Below are positions 56,396-64,000 of a stretch of 64,000 bases of DNA, in pieces; the stretch's first letter is position 1; every line of letters begins with the position of its first letter. Where the stretch lies: positions 1-64,000 of the forward strand of contig CAMLGZ010000021.1 of NCBI GenBank assembly GCA_946479745.1. Reading direction: 5' to 3'. Origin of the DNA: an uncultured Pseudoxanthomonas sp. Its GTDB lineage: Bacteria; Pseudomonadota; Gammaproteobacteria; Xanthomonadales; Xanthomonadaceae. A program made the position numbers and the translations under genes. The notes beneath the pieces are model-generated. The model did no database searches, was not told the DNA's origin, and worked only from the letters and a program-made list of their open reading frames with translations.

Positions 56396-56575
56396 ACTTT
56401 TGACGGGAAAACGGGCGCTTGGCGGCCCAATATTGTACCCCACTGCACTCCCCACGCAGCGGACGGGCGTTGTTCGAGGCGGCCAAGGAAGGCCGTCGTG
56501 TCTCCGTACCAAGGCAGGCGAATGACGGTCGAAAGGCCCGCAATTTCACATCGCCAACGTCTTGCGGAGCATCGG

Positions 56576-58666
56576 TCAGGGCGACGGGAACACGGTGATC
56601 TTTCGAACCAGGGCCATGAGCGTGCGGGTGTCTCCGTTGGGCAGCGTGGTGATGGTGGGCGCGTCAAGCACGCGCAGCCGGAAGGGATTGCCGCCAGCCT
56701 GCAGATCCACGTCAAACGTCCATTGGCCGCCCGCGAAGGTCTGCCGGTATGCGCGCTGTTCCGCCCCGGTCCCAACGACCAGCTCCACAGTCCGGACCGC
56801 GCCATCGCGACTGGGACCTTGCACCACTTCGACAGTCAGCTTGACACGCTGCGGCGCAGCCGCGGTCAGGGCCCCACCCATACCTTCCTTATCGCCTTGT
56901 CCGAGCCAGACGATCTGCCCGGGCCCTGCATAATCCTTCTCCAGTCCCCATGGCGGGCCGCTGAGTTCCGGAAGCACGCCCACTGTCCCAGACAACGATG
57001 GGTCTACGCCGATCAACGGGTTCCGGCTCACCAGACCGGATTCCACCGGAACACGGACCATATGGCTTACTTCGCCGATCTCGGTGCGTCCTTTCGGAGT
57101 CCAATAGCGGTAACTTTCGTTGAAGAAGAATTCTTGCCACTTGGCTCCTTTCAACCACTCCTGCAAGGGCTCTTCTTGCAGACCCTGCGTAAATGCATCC
57201 ATAACGACCACGGCGCCGACTTGACGCGGAGCAACCGCGCTGGGGTCCATGCTCATGGTCCCGGCGCTTTGGGCCACTTGCTGCATGGCGTTGCGGTCGC
57301 CTTTGGAAGGCAGCGGCCAGGTATAGAAACCAGAGCCGCTTCCCGCCAGTTTCAAATGAATCGGCAGTGCGTAAAGGGATTCGAACCCGTATCCGGTTCC
57401 TGGATTTCCAACGACTACCACCGTCTTGGATGGCGGCGCGTTCTGCGCCAGAAACCTGACCAGGCGCGCGACCGAATTGGTTTCCGCCGCCAGCCAGTTC
57501 GCGGTCCTGTTCGCCGCCAGCGCCCCTGTGACGAGCGCTGGCGCCAATACCGCGATGAAAATAAGCCTTGCGGCAAAAAACAGATTGCGCGGCAACGCCG
57601 AATAACCCAGCGCCACCAATCCGGAGACCGCGACGATGCCCGGAAACATATACCGTTCGCTCATGCCCTTGGTGTAGAGCACGAGCTGCGGCGCGATCCA
57701 GACAAACAACAGGATCATCGCGATCGCAATCGGGCCGCGCCTGGACGGCGAGCGAATGCCTTCGGCAAACAAGGTCAGCAGCGCCAGGCCAATCGGCCAG
57801 TTCAGGCCAAATGTGGATATGAGCCTAAGCCAATGCAGCGGATTGAAACTCGCGAGCGAAATTCCGCTTGCGTTCGCGCTGTATCCGTCCGACTTGGATG
57901 CGAGGATCAGTACAATCGTCATCAGGCCGAGAGTCAGGAAAAGACCGGCTATCGACAGCGGGACTTTCGCAGACACAATAGCTTGCCTCCAAGAACCTCC
58001 TCGCCTGACATCGGCCCACACCCTCAACATCATGACGGCCGGAATCACGAGCATGAAGCTTTCCTTGCAAAGCGCCGCAAGCATCAGGGCGAGCAACCCC
58101 AATGTGTCCCATCGCGTCCTCCAAGGGCTTACCGGGGCTTGTGAAAAAGCCCATGCCGCCACCGATAGCAGTAGCATTCCCGCGGTCTCCTGCGGAACCA
58201 GATTTATCCAGATCCAGCTCTGTCCCCCACTGACGGTCAGCGTCGCGATGAAGATCGATGCAGCCACCAGGCCCGCGCCAAGACGCCGCGCGGTCCGGAA
58301 AAAGAAGAATAGAGTCAGCACTCCCCATAGAAGCGCGAAGAAATGCCAAACGTGCGGACTACGCCCGTAAGCGGAAGCCCCGAAGGCGATGTAAGCCCAG
58401 TACAACGGGCGAAAACGCTGGAAGTCGATTGCATCCGAATGGACCCGCTCGATCCAGGATTGGAGAGTCCAGGGAGGCAGGCCCAGCAAATGATGATCTT
58501 CCACGATGTAGAACTCGGCGACTAGCGCACCCCCCAGCAACAGCAGCATTCCGCCTGCTATCAACAGGAAACTCGCAATGCCTTCCCTGCACGAGTCGGC
58601 GCCTCCGGAAACGTCGGAGTTCCGAGGTTGGCTGGCAGGATCATTGGCGCTGGTAGCCGGTTGCAT
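56576..58666 (-). CDS. Polytopic membrane protein with C-terminal beta-rich domain
   Basis: A 696-residue membrane protein (712 if the ATG at 58714 is used; neither has a strong ribosome site). Around ten or eleven hydrophobic helices occupy residues about 30-420, beginning IASFLLIAGGMLLLLGGALVAEF, with a loop containing DFQRFRPLYWAY. This resembles GT-C-type membrane glycosyltransferases, though no catalytic motif can be named. The soluble C-terminal third includes VVVVGNPGTGYGFESLYALPIH and a final beta-rich region (RVKLTVEVVQG; WTFDVDLQAGGNPFRLRVLD). A role in glycan transfer or polymerisation is inferred only from position in the cluster. It is 180 bases upstream of the second gmd-like gene. 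Confidence 0.75.
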   Translation of the reverse strand: MQPATSANDPASQPRNSDVSGGADSCREGIASFLLIAGGMLLLLGGALVAEFYIVEDHHLLGLPPWTLQSWIERVHSDAIDFQRFRPLYWAYIAFGASAYGRSPHVWHFFALLWGVLTLFFFFRTARRLGAGLVAASIFIATLTVSGGQSWIWINLVPQETAGMLLLSVAAWAFSQAPVSPWRTRWDTLGLLALMLAALCKESFMLVIPAVMMLRVWADVRRGGSWRQAIVSAKVPLSIAGLFLTLGLMTIVLILASKSDGYSANASGISLASFNPLHWLRLISTFGLNWPIGLALLTLFAEGIRSPSRRGPIAIAMILLFVWIAPQLVLYTKGMSERYMFPGIVAVSGLVALGYSALPRNLFFAARLIFIAVLAPALVTGALAANRTANWLAAETNSVARLVRFLAQNAPPSKTVVVVGNPGTGYGFESLYALPIHLKLAGSGSGFYTWPLPSKGDRNAMQQVAQSAGTMSMDPSAVAPRQVGAVVVMDAFTQGLQEEPLQEWLKGAKWQEFFFNESYRYWTPKGRTEIGEVSHMVRVPVESGLVSRNPLIGVDPSLSGTVGVLPELSGPPWGLEKDYAGPGQIVWLGQGDKEGMGGALTAAAPQRVKLTVEVVQGPSRDGAVRTVELVVGTGAEQRAYRQTFAGGQWTFDVDLQAGGNPFRLRVLDAPTITTLPNGDTRTLMALVRKITVFPSP

Positions 58667-58951
58667 ATAAGCAGGTCCGCTTGTGTGGTTCTGAATGGAG
58701 AGCGCTGGAAACATCGGGTCTATAGCGCCGTCACCGCAGGCTCACGGTCTGCGGGCAGAGCGGTCCATCTTGAAATCCCACTTCAGGACAAATCGCGGGC
58801 GAAGACCTGCATTGGGCAGGAACAGCGGTGGCGACCCGCCGCTTCAGCCTTTCCAGCGGAAAAGGCCCCAAGGCAATATCCGACTGGTTCGAGCTACCCC
58901 TTGTCGCTGTTCGCGCGGCCGCCGACAGAATGCCGGCGGTCATGCGAACCA

Positions 58952-59563
58952 TTACTGCTCGATCGACAACGCGAACAACCCGATGCCCATACTGCGCGGA
59001 TCGGTGGCCGTCGGCTTGGACGACGCCGGCACGCTTATATTCAGCTTGTCAGCCGCACTGACGCCATTGAAGGTCAGTCGAACCTGCTGCCTGGGTTCGT
59101 CGGTCACTTTGAAGTTCTGCGTCTGTCCGCCCAAAGTGACGGTCGCATCCTTACCCAGATTGGTGCCGTAGTAATCGCGCAATGTCAGATTCACCACGAC
59201 GTTGCCCGACAACGGCTCGCGCAAAGTGAACGTTGCGGTAGGCGCTTGTGTCGTGTCGGTCCAGCGGCCCCACTCTTCGTATCCGGAAACGCCGCTCACC
59301 GAGCGCACGAATTCCGGATATCCAGGGCGATCGAAGGCGATGCCTTGAGCCAACGTGGCCGCATAGCGCAGCCCTGTTTCCAGGTTCTCGGCTGGGACCA
59401 CCGGCGCCACAGGGGCCGGCGGAGCCGTTTCCGCGGTTTCAGGCGGCGTCGTCACCGGCGCGGCGGCGGGCTGTTCGACAGCCACGGGCGGCTTGTCGCC
59501 ACAAGCCGTCAAGGTCAGTGCAAGCAAAACGAGCGGGGCGCGGGCAGGCGTCAGAATGTTCAT
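58952..59563 (-). CDS. Predicted lipoprotein with DUF7024-like beta-domain
   Basis: A 203-residue lipoprotein. The signal RAPLVLLALTLTACGDKPP has lipobox LTAC. A Pro/Ala/Thr/Val-rich tether (to about residue 60) precedes a beta-rich domain with FDRPGYPEFVRSVSGVSGYEEWGRWTD, FTLREPLSGNVVVNLTLRDYYG and VTLGGQTQNFKVTD. The GxxxxExWGRWTD-type motif resembles a domain often found at the ends of polysaccharide-associated membrane proteins (DUF7024-like; assignment from memory of the pattern). Its role is unknown. It lies between two glycan genes, 28 bases after a glycosyltransferase stop. The 285-base gap after it, 58667-58951, shows nothing recognisable. Confidence 0.75.
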   Translation of the reverse strand: MNILTPARAPLVLLALTLTACGDKPPVAVEQPAAAPVTTPPETAETAPPAPVAPVVPAENLETGLRYAATLAQGIAFDRPGYPEFVRSVSGVSGYEEWGRWTDTTQAPTATFTLREPLSGNVVVNLTLRDYYGTNLGKDATVTLGGQTQNFKVTDEPRQQVRLTFNGVSAADKLNISVPASSKPTATDPRSMGIGLFALSIEQ

Positions 59564-59591
59564 GGAGTGGTCCTGTCAAAAAATTAGGGGA

Positions 59592-60470
59592 TTAGGAGTT
59601 ACTGCGTGGGTGCGGCGGAGCGGCGATGTGAGCTGGAAACAACCTATGCATTAGTGCCCGGTCCACTCGCTTGTTCCAGTACAAAGAGGCAAGCAAGGTC
59701 CATAGACTGGATTCCCTGGCGAACCACTTCGGGCTACGAGCCGGATCAACGTGGCGGCGTGTGGATACGTAGCCGAAACTGCATAGCCAGGAAAGGGGCA
59801 CTTTTCCCTCAGCCCGGCGCAGCATGTCGTTTATCTCGCAATGGACCGGTATCACCGCACGCATAGTCTTGTTGTCCGCATACATGCGAGATCCCGCGAG
59901 CTTACGCGGGAGATATCGGAAACGCGCCCCGCCGCGCGACAAACGCAGCCAGAATTCGTAATCCATACAGTACTTCAGCGAGGAATCAAGCATACCATGG
60001 GCCTCTATGACGCTACGTCGGAAGAAGACGGCGGGCTGGCATATGAAACAGACCTCTCTCAGTCGGGCCGGGTTCCAGCTTTCGGTGTGATAAGCCTCAT
60101 AGGGGTGATCGTCAACATCTATATGATCGGCCAGACCGTAGACCACATCTACATCGGGTTCAATCGCAAACAGATCCAGCGCCGCCTGCACAGCGCCGGG
60201 ATAGTACACATCGTCTGAGTTCAGCCAGCCGATTATTTCGCCCGTAGCGATGGCCAGCCCTTTGTTGACAGCGTGGGCCTGTCCACCATCGGGCTCAGAT
60301 TTCCAACGAACGTTCGCTGCGGCCCTCAGCACGTCGAGCGTTTCGTCCGAGCTGCCCGCATCGAAAACAATGTGCTCCAGCTCGTCGACTTTCTGGCTGG
60401 CCACGCTCGAAAGCGTGCGCCCGATGAAGCGCCCTTGATTGTATGATGGCGTCACAATACTGACTTTCAT
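59592..60470 (-). CDS. Family 2 glycosyltransferase
   Basis: A 292-residue soluble GT-A glycosyltransferase. It shows VSIVTPSYNQGRFIGRTLSSVASQ, HIVFDAGSSDETLDVLR, EPDGGQAHAVNKGLAIATGEIIGWLNSDDVYYPGAV (DDx metal site), and FFRRSVIEAHGMLDSSLKYCMDYEFWLRL (catalytic-base region). No membrane helix is seen. The sugar donor is unknown; GDP-fucose or other GDP-sugars from this locus are plausible. Its start overlaps the stop of the upstream methyltransferase gene by 4 bases. Confidence 0.9.
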   Translation of the reverse strand: MKVSIVTPSYNQGRFIGRTLSSVASQKVDELEHIVFDAGSSDETLDVLRAAANVRWKSEPDGGQAHAVNKGLAIATGEIIGWLNSDDVYYPGAVQAALDLFAIEPDVDVVYGLADHIDVDDHPYEAYHTESWNPARLREVCFICQPAVFFRRSVIEAHGMLDSSLKYCMDYEFWLRLSRGGARFRYLPRKLAGSRMYADNKTMRAVIPVHCEINDMLRRAEGKVPLSWLCSFGYVSTRRHVDPARSPKWFARESSLWTLLASLYWNKRVDRALMHRLFPAHIAAPPHPRSNS

Positions 60471-61453
60471 CGTGCCGTTTGCTGCTGTGGATATCGCATT
60501 AGAACGGAAAGTCCGCGACTGCGTAGGTCATCAGCGGATAGGCCCGTGGCGTGCATGGCCTTTTGGAGGGCCTCTTCGTTTCTGTTCTCTCCAGGCATCG
60601 ATAGGATCCATTCAACGTCCAAACCGCATGAGTTCAGATGATCGCGCATCTTGTCTATCGGCACGCGATTGATGACTGTGGAGTCGTAGATCCAGTTGAT
60701 GGCCGAATCCAGATCGATCGCCGCATCCTCCGGCCAATTCGAAGCCAAACTGGCCCTCATCTCGGCTCTATCCAGAACCAAATGCGACCATGGCTCCACC
60801 AATGCCGAGAGAGCCGGCCACTGGTGCAGATGATGGCCATACGAGCAAGTCCAAACAGGTTCGAAACTAAGCAAGACGACCCCGTGAGGCCTCAGTACGC
60901 GCCTGATCTCGGAGAGCGCGCGCGGAACGTCGCCAATGTGCTCGAAGGTCGACATCGAAAGAACCACATCGAAACTGTCGTCCTCGAACGCAAGCTGTTC
61001 GGCGTTCATGAGGATGAGCCTGGCGGGAACGCCGTCGAGCTGCAACGCGACGTCCCTCTCAATGTCCAGACCAATACCGGTGTACGAGGCCGCACCTAGG
61101 GCGACGCACGCTTCCAGCGCGTACCCGTGGGGCGAGGCGCCGATATCCAAGAGATCTAGCTCAGCGAGCGATCTGATCGAAGCCAACTCGCCCACTATCT
61201 GATGATTGTATGCACGAATCTCCTCAAGCTGGGCCTCATTGGGCTGCCCGGCATTGAACGCATCAATGCTCCACCTATAGAGGCTCAGCTGCGCAGGACC
61301 GGACTCTCCCGAAGATCTGCCGCCGCCCGCAGCGATGTCCCTCGCTACCTGAATTTTAATCAGTTCGATGTGCTCTATCGGCACGCCTCGCGCAATGCCA
61401 AGGAGCCACATCCTCACAAAATGGCGCGCGGATTTCCAGATCCCCCATTGCAT
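60467..61453 (-). CDS. SAM-dependent methyltransferase (Methyltransf_11 type)
   Basis: A 328-residue protein. An N-terminal helical part contains RHFVRMWLLGIARGV. The class-I fold has motif I in LDLLDIGASPHGYALEACVALG, ribose-binding TGIGLDIERDVAL, DDSFDVVLSMSTFEHIGDVPRAL and a post-motif LRPHGVVLLSFEPVW. A C-terminal part has INRVPIDKMRDHLNSCGLDVEWIL. A His-rich loop (YGHHLHQW) is unusual. It probably methylates a sugar in the glycan or its lipid carrier. It is coupled by 4 bases to the downstream glycosyltransferase. Confidence 0.85.
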   Translation of the reverse strand: MQWGIWKSARHFVRMWLLGIARGVPIEHIELIKIQVARDIAAGGGRSSGESGPAQLSLYRWSIDAFNAGQPNEAQLEEIRAYNHQIVGELASIRSLAELDLLDIGASPHGYALEACVALGAASYTGIGLDIERDVALQLDGVPARLILMNAEQLAFEDDSFDVVLSMSTFEHIGDVPRALSEIRRVLRPHGVVLLSFEPVWTCSYGHHLHQWPALSALVEPWSHLVLDRAEMRASLASNWPEDAAIDLDSAINWIYDSTVINRVPIDKMRDHLNSCGLDVEWILSMPGENRNEEALQKAMHATGLSADDLRSRGLSVLMRYPQQQTAR

Positions 61454-61478
61454 AGTCTTGTTTCCACGTACTGGAGCG

Positions 61479-62783
61479 TTAAGAAAAGGTCATTGCCGAC
61501 AGCCTGACCGACAGCTGGCGGTCGTCGTCGACATCAAGAACTTCCCGGGGTACAAAGCTCGAATCGCTCAACACATCTATCTTGACGCTCTGCCCCCGCA
61601 GCGACGCGACATCCCCGGAAAGCGTGAATGGACCGGCCGAATCCAGCAGCTTTCTGTCGACGATATCACCCTGGACAACGAGGCGTATTTCGAAATTTCC
61701 GTGACCGGCCTGGGGCACGTACTCAAGGTCGAACTGAAGGCGGCTCGAGTCGTCGGGCACTGTCGTTGTGACGGAATAGATCGGGCCGATCCAGGCGTCC
61801 GCGTACTGGCCCTTGAAGGCCATATCCCTGGCAACCAGGCCTCTGAGCAACCGCACTTTCTGGCCCGACAACCAGCCAAAGAGCAATCGATCGCGCGCCA
61901 TGCGAGGGGAGTAGCGGAGCGTAGCGAAGAAATGCAGGCCTGCCGCACCTATACGACGCTCGCGGAAAGACTGCTCGGCGTGTCTTGCATGATGCCGCGC
62001 GTGATCGTGGTAATGATGCGAATAAGCCCAGTGGGATAGGAACAGACGCCAGTACAGCGGCGAAAACTTGCTGCCCCAGTGCTTCTTGCTCACTCCGATC
62101 GAGAGAGCCAGCACTTCTGCTTCGGTCCGCTGTGCCGACTTCGACTCGTCGTGCATGCGGTAGTCGCTGAAAATCTCGTCGATCCGATGGAAGCGATAGT
62201 GACGACTGAATCTGGAGAACAAGTCGTAGTCCAAAGCATGGTGCTCGTTCACGTCGAGCCAACCCACCCGTTGCGTGACCGAGGCATGCCAGAAGACAGA
62301 AGGCTGCGGAATCGTATTGTAGCCGCGCTTCCAGATCGCCAAGTGCTCGAAGTGCGAAATGTACTCGGCGGGATGCTCAACCCCAACGTACCTCGAGTTC
62401 TCACCGGTGAACATGCTGCGCCCCATGACTACGTAGCGGTTTCGAGCAGGATCAATCTCGCTCGCCACCCTGTGCAGCGTTCCTGGATGAAGCACGTCAT
62501 CCGAATTGAGGAACGCCAGGATCGTACCGTGCGCACGCGCAAACCCGCGATTGATCGCATCGGCCTGACCCGCGTCCTTCTCTACATGCAGCTCGAACAC
62601 GCCCGGATGCCGCTCTACGAATGCCTCTGCGACCGAAATGGAACTATCTGTCGACAAACCATCCTGGATGATTACCTGCAAGTTTGGGTACTGCTGATCG
62701 ACGAGGCTTTGCAATGTCTCGGCAATGTACTGGCCCTGGTTGTACGAAGGGACCACAATCGAAATAACGGGAAGATCAGTCAT
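61479..62783 (-). CDS. Family 2 glycosyltransferase with appended C-terminal beta-domain
   Basis: A 434-residue protein. The GT-A domain (about 1-235) shows ISIVVPSYNQGQYIAETLQSLVDQQ, VIIQDGLSTDSSISVAEAF, EKDAGQADAINRGFARAHGTILAFLNSDDVLHPGTL, and HALDYDLFSRFSRHYRFHRIDEI. A His-rich stretch HWAYSHHYHDHARHHARHAE lies near 260-280. The last 130 residues (DAWIGPIYSVTTTVPDDSSRLQFDLEY; GPFTLSGDVASLRGQSVKIDVLS) look like a beta-sandwich that could bind glycan. It is coupled by 4 bases to the upstream glycosyltransferase. Confidence 0.88.
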   Translation of the reverse strand: MTDLPVISIVVPSYNQGQYIAETLQSLVDQQYPNLQVIIQDGLSTDSSISVAEAFVERHPGVFELHVEKDAGQADAINRGFARAHGTILAFLNSDDVLHPGTLHRVASEIDPARNRYVVMGRSMFTGENSRYVGVEHPAEYISHFEHLAIWKRGYNTIPQPSVFWHASVTQRVGWLDVNEHHALDYDLFSRFSRHYRFHRIDEIFSDYRMHDESKSAQRTEAEVLALSIGVSKKHWGSKFSPLYWRLFLSHWAYSHHYHDHARHHARHAEQSFRERRIGAAGLHFFATLRYSPRMARDRLLFGWLSGQKVRLLRGLVARDMAFKGQYADAWIGPIYSVTTTVPDDSSRLQFDLEYVPQAGHGNFEIRLVVQGDIVDRKLLDSAGPFTLSGDVASLRGQSVKIDVLSDSSFVPREVLDVDDDRQLSVRLSAMTFS

Positions 62784-64000
62784 AGCTGGTTACCATAAAG
62801 CCCTTCATAGACGCGCCGGTAGATGGAGAGCGTCTGGACGGCGCTGCGGCGCGCCGAAAATAGATGTCGCCGCGAGACAGCCGCCTTTGCGAGCTTTTCG
62901 CGCAGTGCGGGTTGGGTTGCGATTGCGACCAACGCCTCGCCGATTTCGTGGGTATTCTTTGGGTCGAAAGTAAGTGCCGCATCGCCTGCGATTTCAGGCA
63001 GTGAAGTGGCATTGGAACAGAGCACGGGTTTACCGGCGATTATCGCTTCGGCCACCGGCATTCCATAACCCTCGAACAGGGATGGAAAGACCAGCGCCAG
63101 ACAGCCCTGGAACAGCGACCGGATCTCGAGCGGGGAGCGATAGCCCAGATGAACAACGCGGGATTCCAACTGGCGATCCCGAATCTGCACTGCAGCCGGA
63201 TGATCTTCCGGGAAGGCGCGTCCGGTCATCACCAGCTTGAGATCGGCCGGCAAGCGCGAAAGCACGTTCGAGAAAGCCTCGACCAGACGGGCATGGTTCT
63301 TGTGAGGCCAACAGTGCGCGGGGAAGAACACGAATGGACCGGTCAGGCCCAGCCTCGCCAGCAACGAATCGCGTTCCGCAGGATCGACCACATCCCACAC
63401 GTTGCGACTCGGAACAATCCAAACGGTGCTCATTTTCTCCAATGGCACTCCGTAGCTGCGATGAACGTCCTGACGCGTGAACTCCGAAATGCAGATTATG
63501 TGGTCGGCTCGTTCCGCAGAGCTTCTGTAGAGCCGCTCGCGTTCCTCCAGCTGCTGTGCGGTGAAGAACTCGGGGTAGTGCAAATGCTGCAGATCATTGA
63601 TGGTCAGGATGTTCGGTAATCCGATCAGGTCCGGATGCGTATAGCCCGCTACTGAGTGCACAAGGTCGAAATCGAGTTTATGCAGATGCGCGAGGTTCCG
63701 CATGGCTGTGTTGAGCACCGGCATCTGGCCCACGCTCTGCGCAAGCCCGTTGGTCAGGAGGCTTTGCAACGCTTCGGTTTCACGCTCCACCCCATCGGTG
63801 TAATGGAATTTCATGTTGAACGTCTGCGGCAGCATCCATTCGTGACAGGCGCTTCGCGGCGCCATCACCCGGTAGGCATTCCGTCTGTCGATCCGGGCGA
63901 TTGCTGAAACAAGCTCGTAAGTCGCTTGCTCTATTCCGCCCGCATGGCCAAGCTCCATCCAGCGCAGATCGAACAGAAGCTTGAAAGGTTTCCTGCGCTT
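62780..64000 (-). CDS. GT4-type glycosyltransferase family 1 (5' end outside window)
   Basis: At least 406 residues of a GT-B glycosyltransferase. The open frame continues to the right window edge with codons reading KRRKPFKLLFDLRWMELGHAGG, a normal N-terminal strand and glycine loop, so the ATG at 63958 is internal and the gene is incomplete at its 5' end. The C-terminal GT4 domain has FVFFPAHCWPHKNHARLVEAF, VVHLGYRSPLEIRSLFQGCLALVFPSLFEGYGMPVAEAIIAGKPVLCSN (E-x7-E motif) and ALREKLAKAAVSRRHLFSARRSA. The donor is unknown. It is the first visible gene of a 14-gene minus-strand run. Confidence 0.92.
   Translation of the reverse strand, partial: KRRKPFKLLFDLRWMELGHAGGIEQATYELVSAIARIDRRNAYRVMAPRSACHEWMLPQTFNMKFHYTDGVERETEALQSLLTNGLAQSVGQMPVLNTAMRNLAHLHKLDFDLVHSVAGYTHPDLIGLPNILTINDLQHLHYPEFFTAQQLEERERLYRSSAERADHIICISEFTRQDVHRSYGVPLEKMSTVWIVPSRNVWDVVDPAERDSLLARLGLTGPFVFFPAHCWPHKNHARLVEAFSNVLSRLPADLKLVMTGRAFPEDHPAAVQIRDRQLESRVVHLGYRSPLEIRSLFQGCLALVFPSLFEGYGMPVAEAIIAGKPVLCSNATSLPEIAGDAALTFDPKNTHEIGEALVAIATQPALREKLAKAAVSRRHLFSARRSAVQTLSIYRRVYEGLYGNQL

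Noticed and set aside
56360..58144. Plus-strand frame (594 codons) opposite the polytopic membrane protein
   Set aside because: It is Arg/Gln/His-rich antisense to a clear membrane protein on the strand shared by the whole gene run.
63000..63958. ATG at 63958 as the true start of the last glycosyltransferase
   Set aside because: The frame stays open to the window edge, and the codons before this ATG encode a normal GT4 N-terminal strand (KLLFDLRW), so the gene starts outside the window.

Overview
The window is about 64 kb of high-GC chromosomal DNA from a gammaproteobacterium of the Xanthomonadaceae (Lysobacter/Luteimonas/Pseudoxanthomonas-Xanthomonas lineage; the genus cannot be fixed from sequence alone). 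The evidence is XpsE-type type II secretion ATPase, XanA/XanB-like sugar-nucleotide enzymes next to etfBA, GTAG-ended REP dyads of the kind described in Stenotrophomonas, and generally Xanthomonas-like housekeeping proteins. Most genes are tightly packed, often with 4-base start/stop overlaps.

Layout. 1-9.4 kb: 5' part of gspE, a secreted subtilisin-like protease and a 1992-residue YadA-type trimeric autotransporter with internally triplicated modules, all on the minus strand. 9.8-35 kb: mostly housekeeping genes: purL, a DsbC-like lipoprotein, xerD, an RDD membrane protein, lptG/lptF, pepA, holC, valS, rimI, a holD-like gene, pssA, two DUF4124 proteins, proS, a ThrE-type exporter, a four-gene MCE lipid-transport operon, alkB and ETF:ubiquinone oxidoreductase. 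36-40.6 kb: a lower-GC WbsX/RgpF fusion gene convergent with a lipoprotein metzincin carrying six FG-GAP-like repeats. 40.7-44.9 kb: scoAB, an ATP-grasp protein and etfBA. 45-64 kb: a polysaccharide locus. A plus-strand arm (xanA, xanB, Nudix, methyltransferase, gtrA) converges with a long minus-strand arm (glycosyltransferases, methyltransferase, two GDP-mannose-4,6-dehydratase paralogues, fcl, and a coupled nucleotidyltransferase-epimerase-GtrB-SDR module). The locus runs off the right end of the window.

How the genes fit together. XanA and XanB make GDP-mannose, Gmd and Fcl convert it to GDP-L-fucose, and the second Gmd-like enzyme may feed another GDP-deoxyhexose. The glycosyltransferases, the GtrA/GtrB pair and the methyltransferase would assemble and modify a surface glycan. 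In Xanthomonas the variable LPS locus lies beside etfA, so this is most likely the O-antigen/LPS locus. LptF/LptG belong to the LPS export machine. GspE and the signal-peptide protease fit a protein-secreting lifestyle.

The most unusual items are: palindromic repeat elements inserted in frame in two essential genes (purL and valS); a lower-GC mosaic block with an extra segment in the middle of valS; a cloverleaf-like structured repeat between proS and the ThrE-type gene; near-identical triplicated modules in the autotransporter; and a four-gene translationally coupled nucleotide-sugar/GtrB module. No CRISPR array, rRNA, tRNA or insertion sequence was seen.
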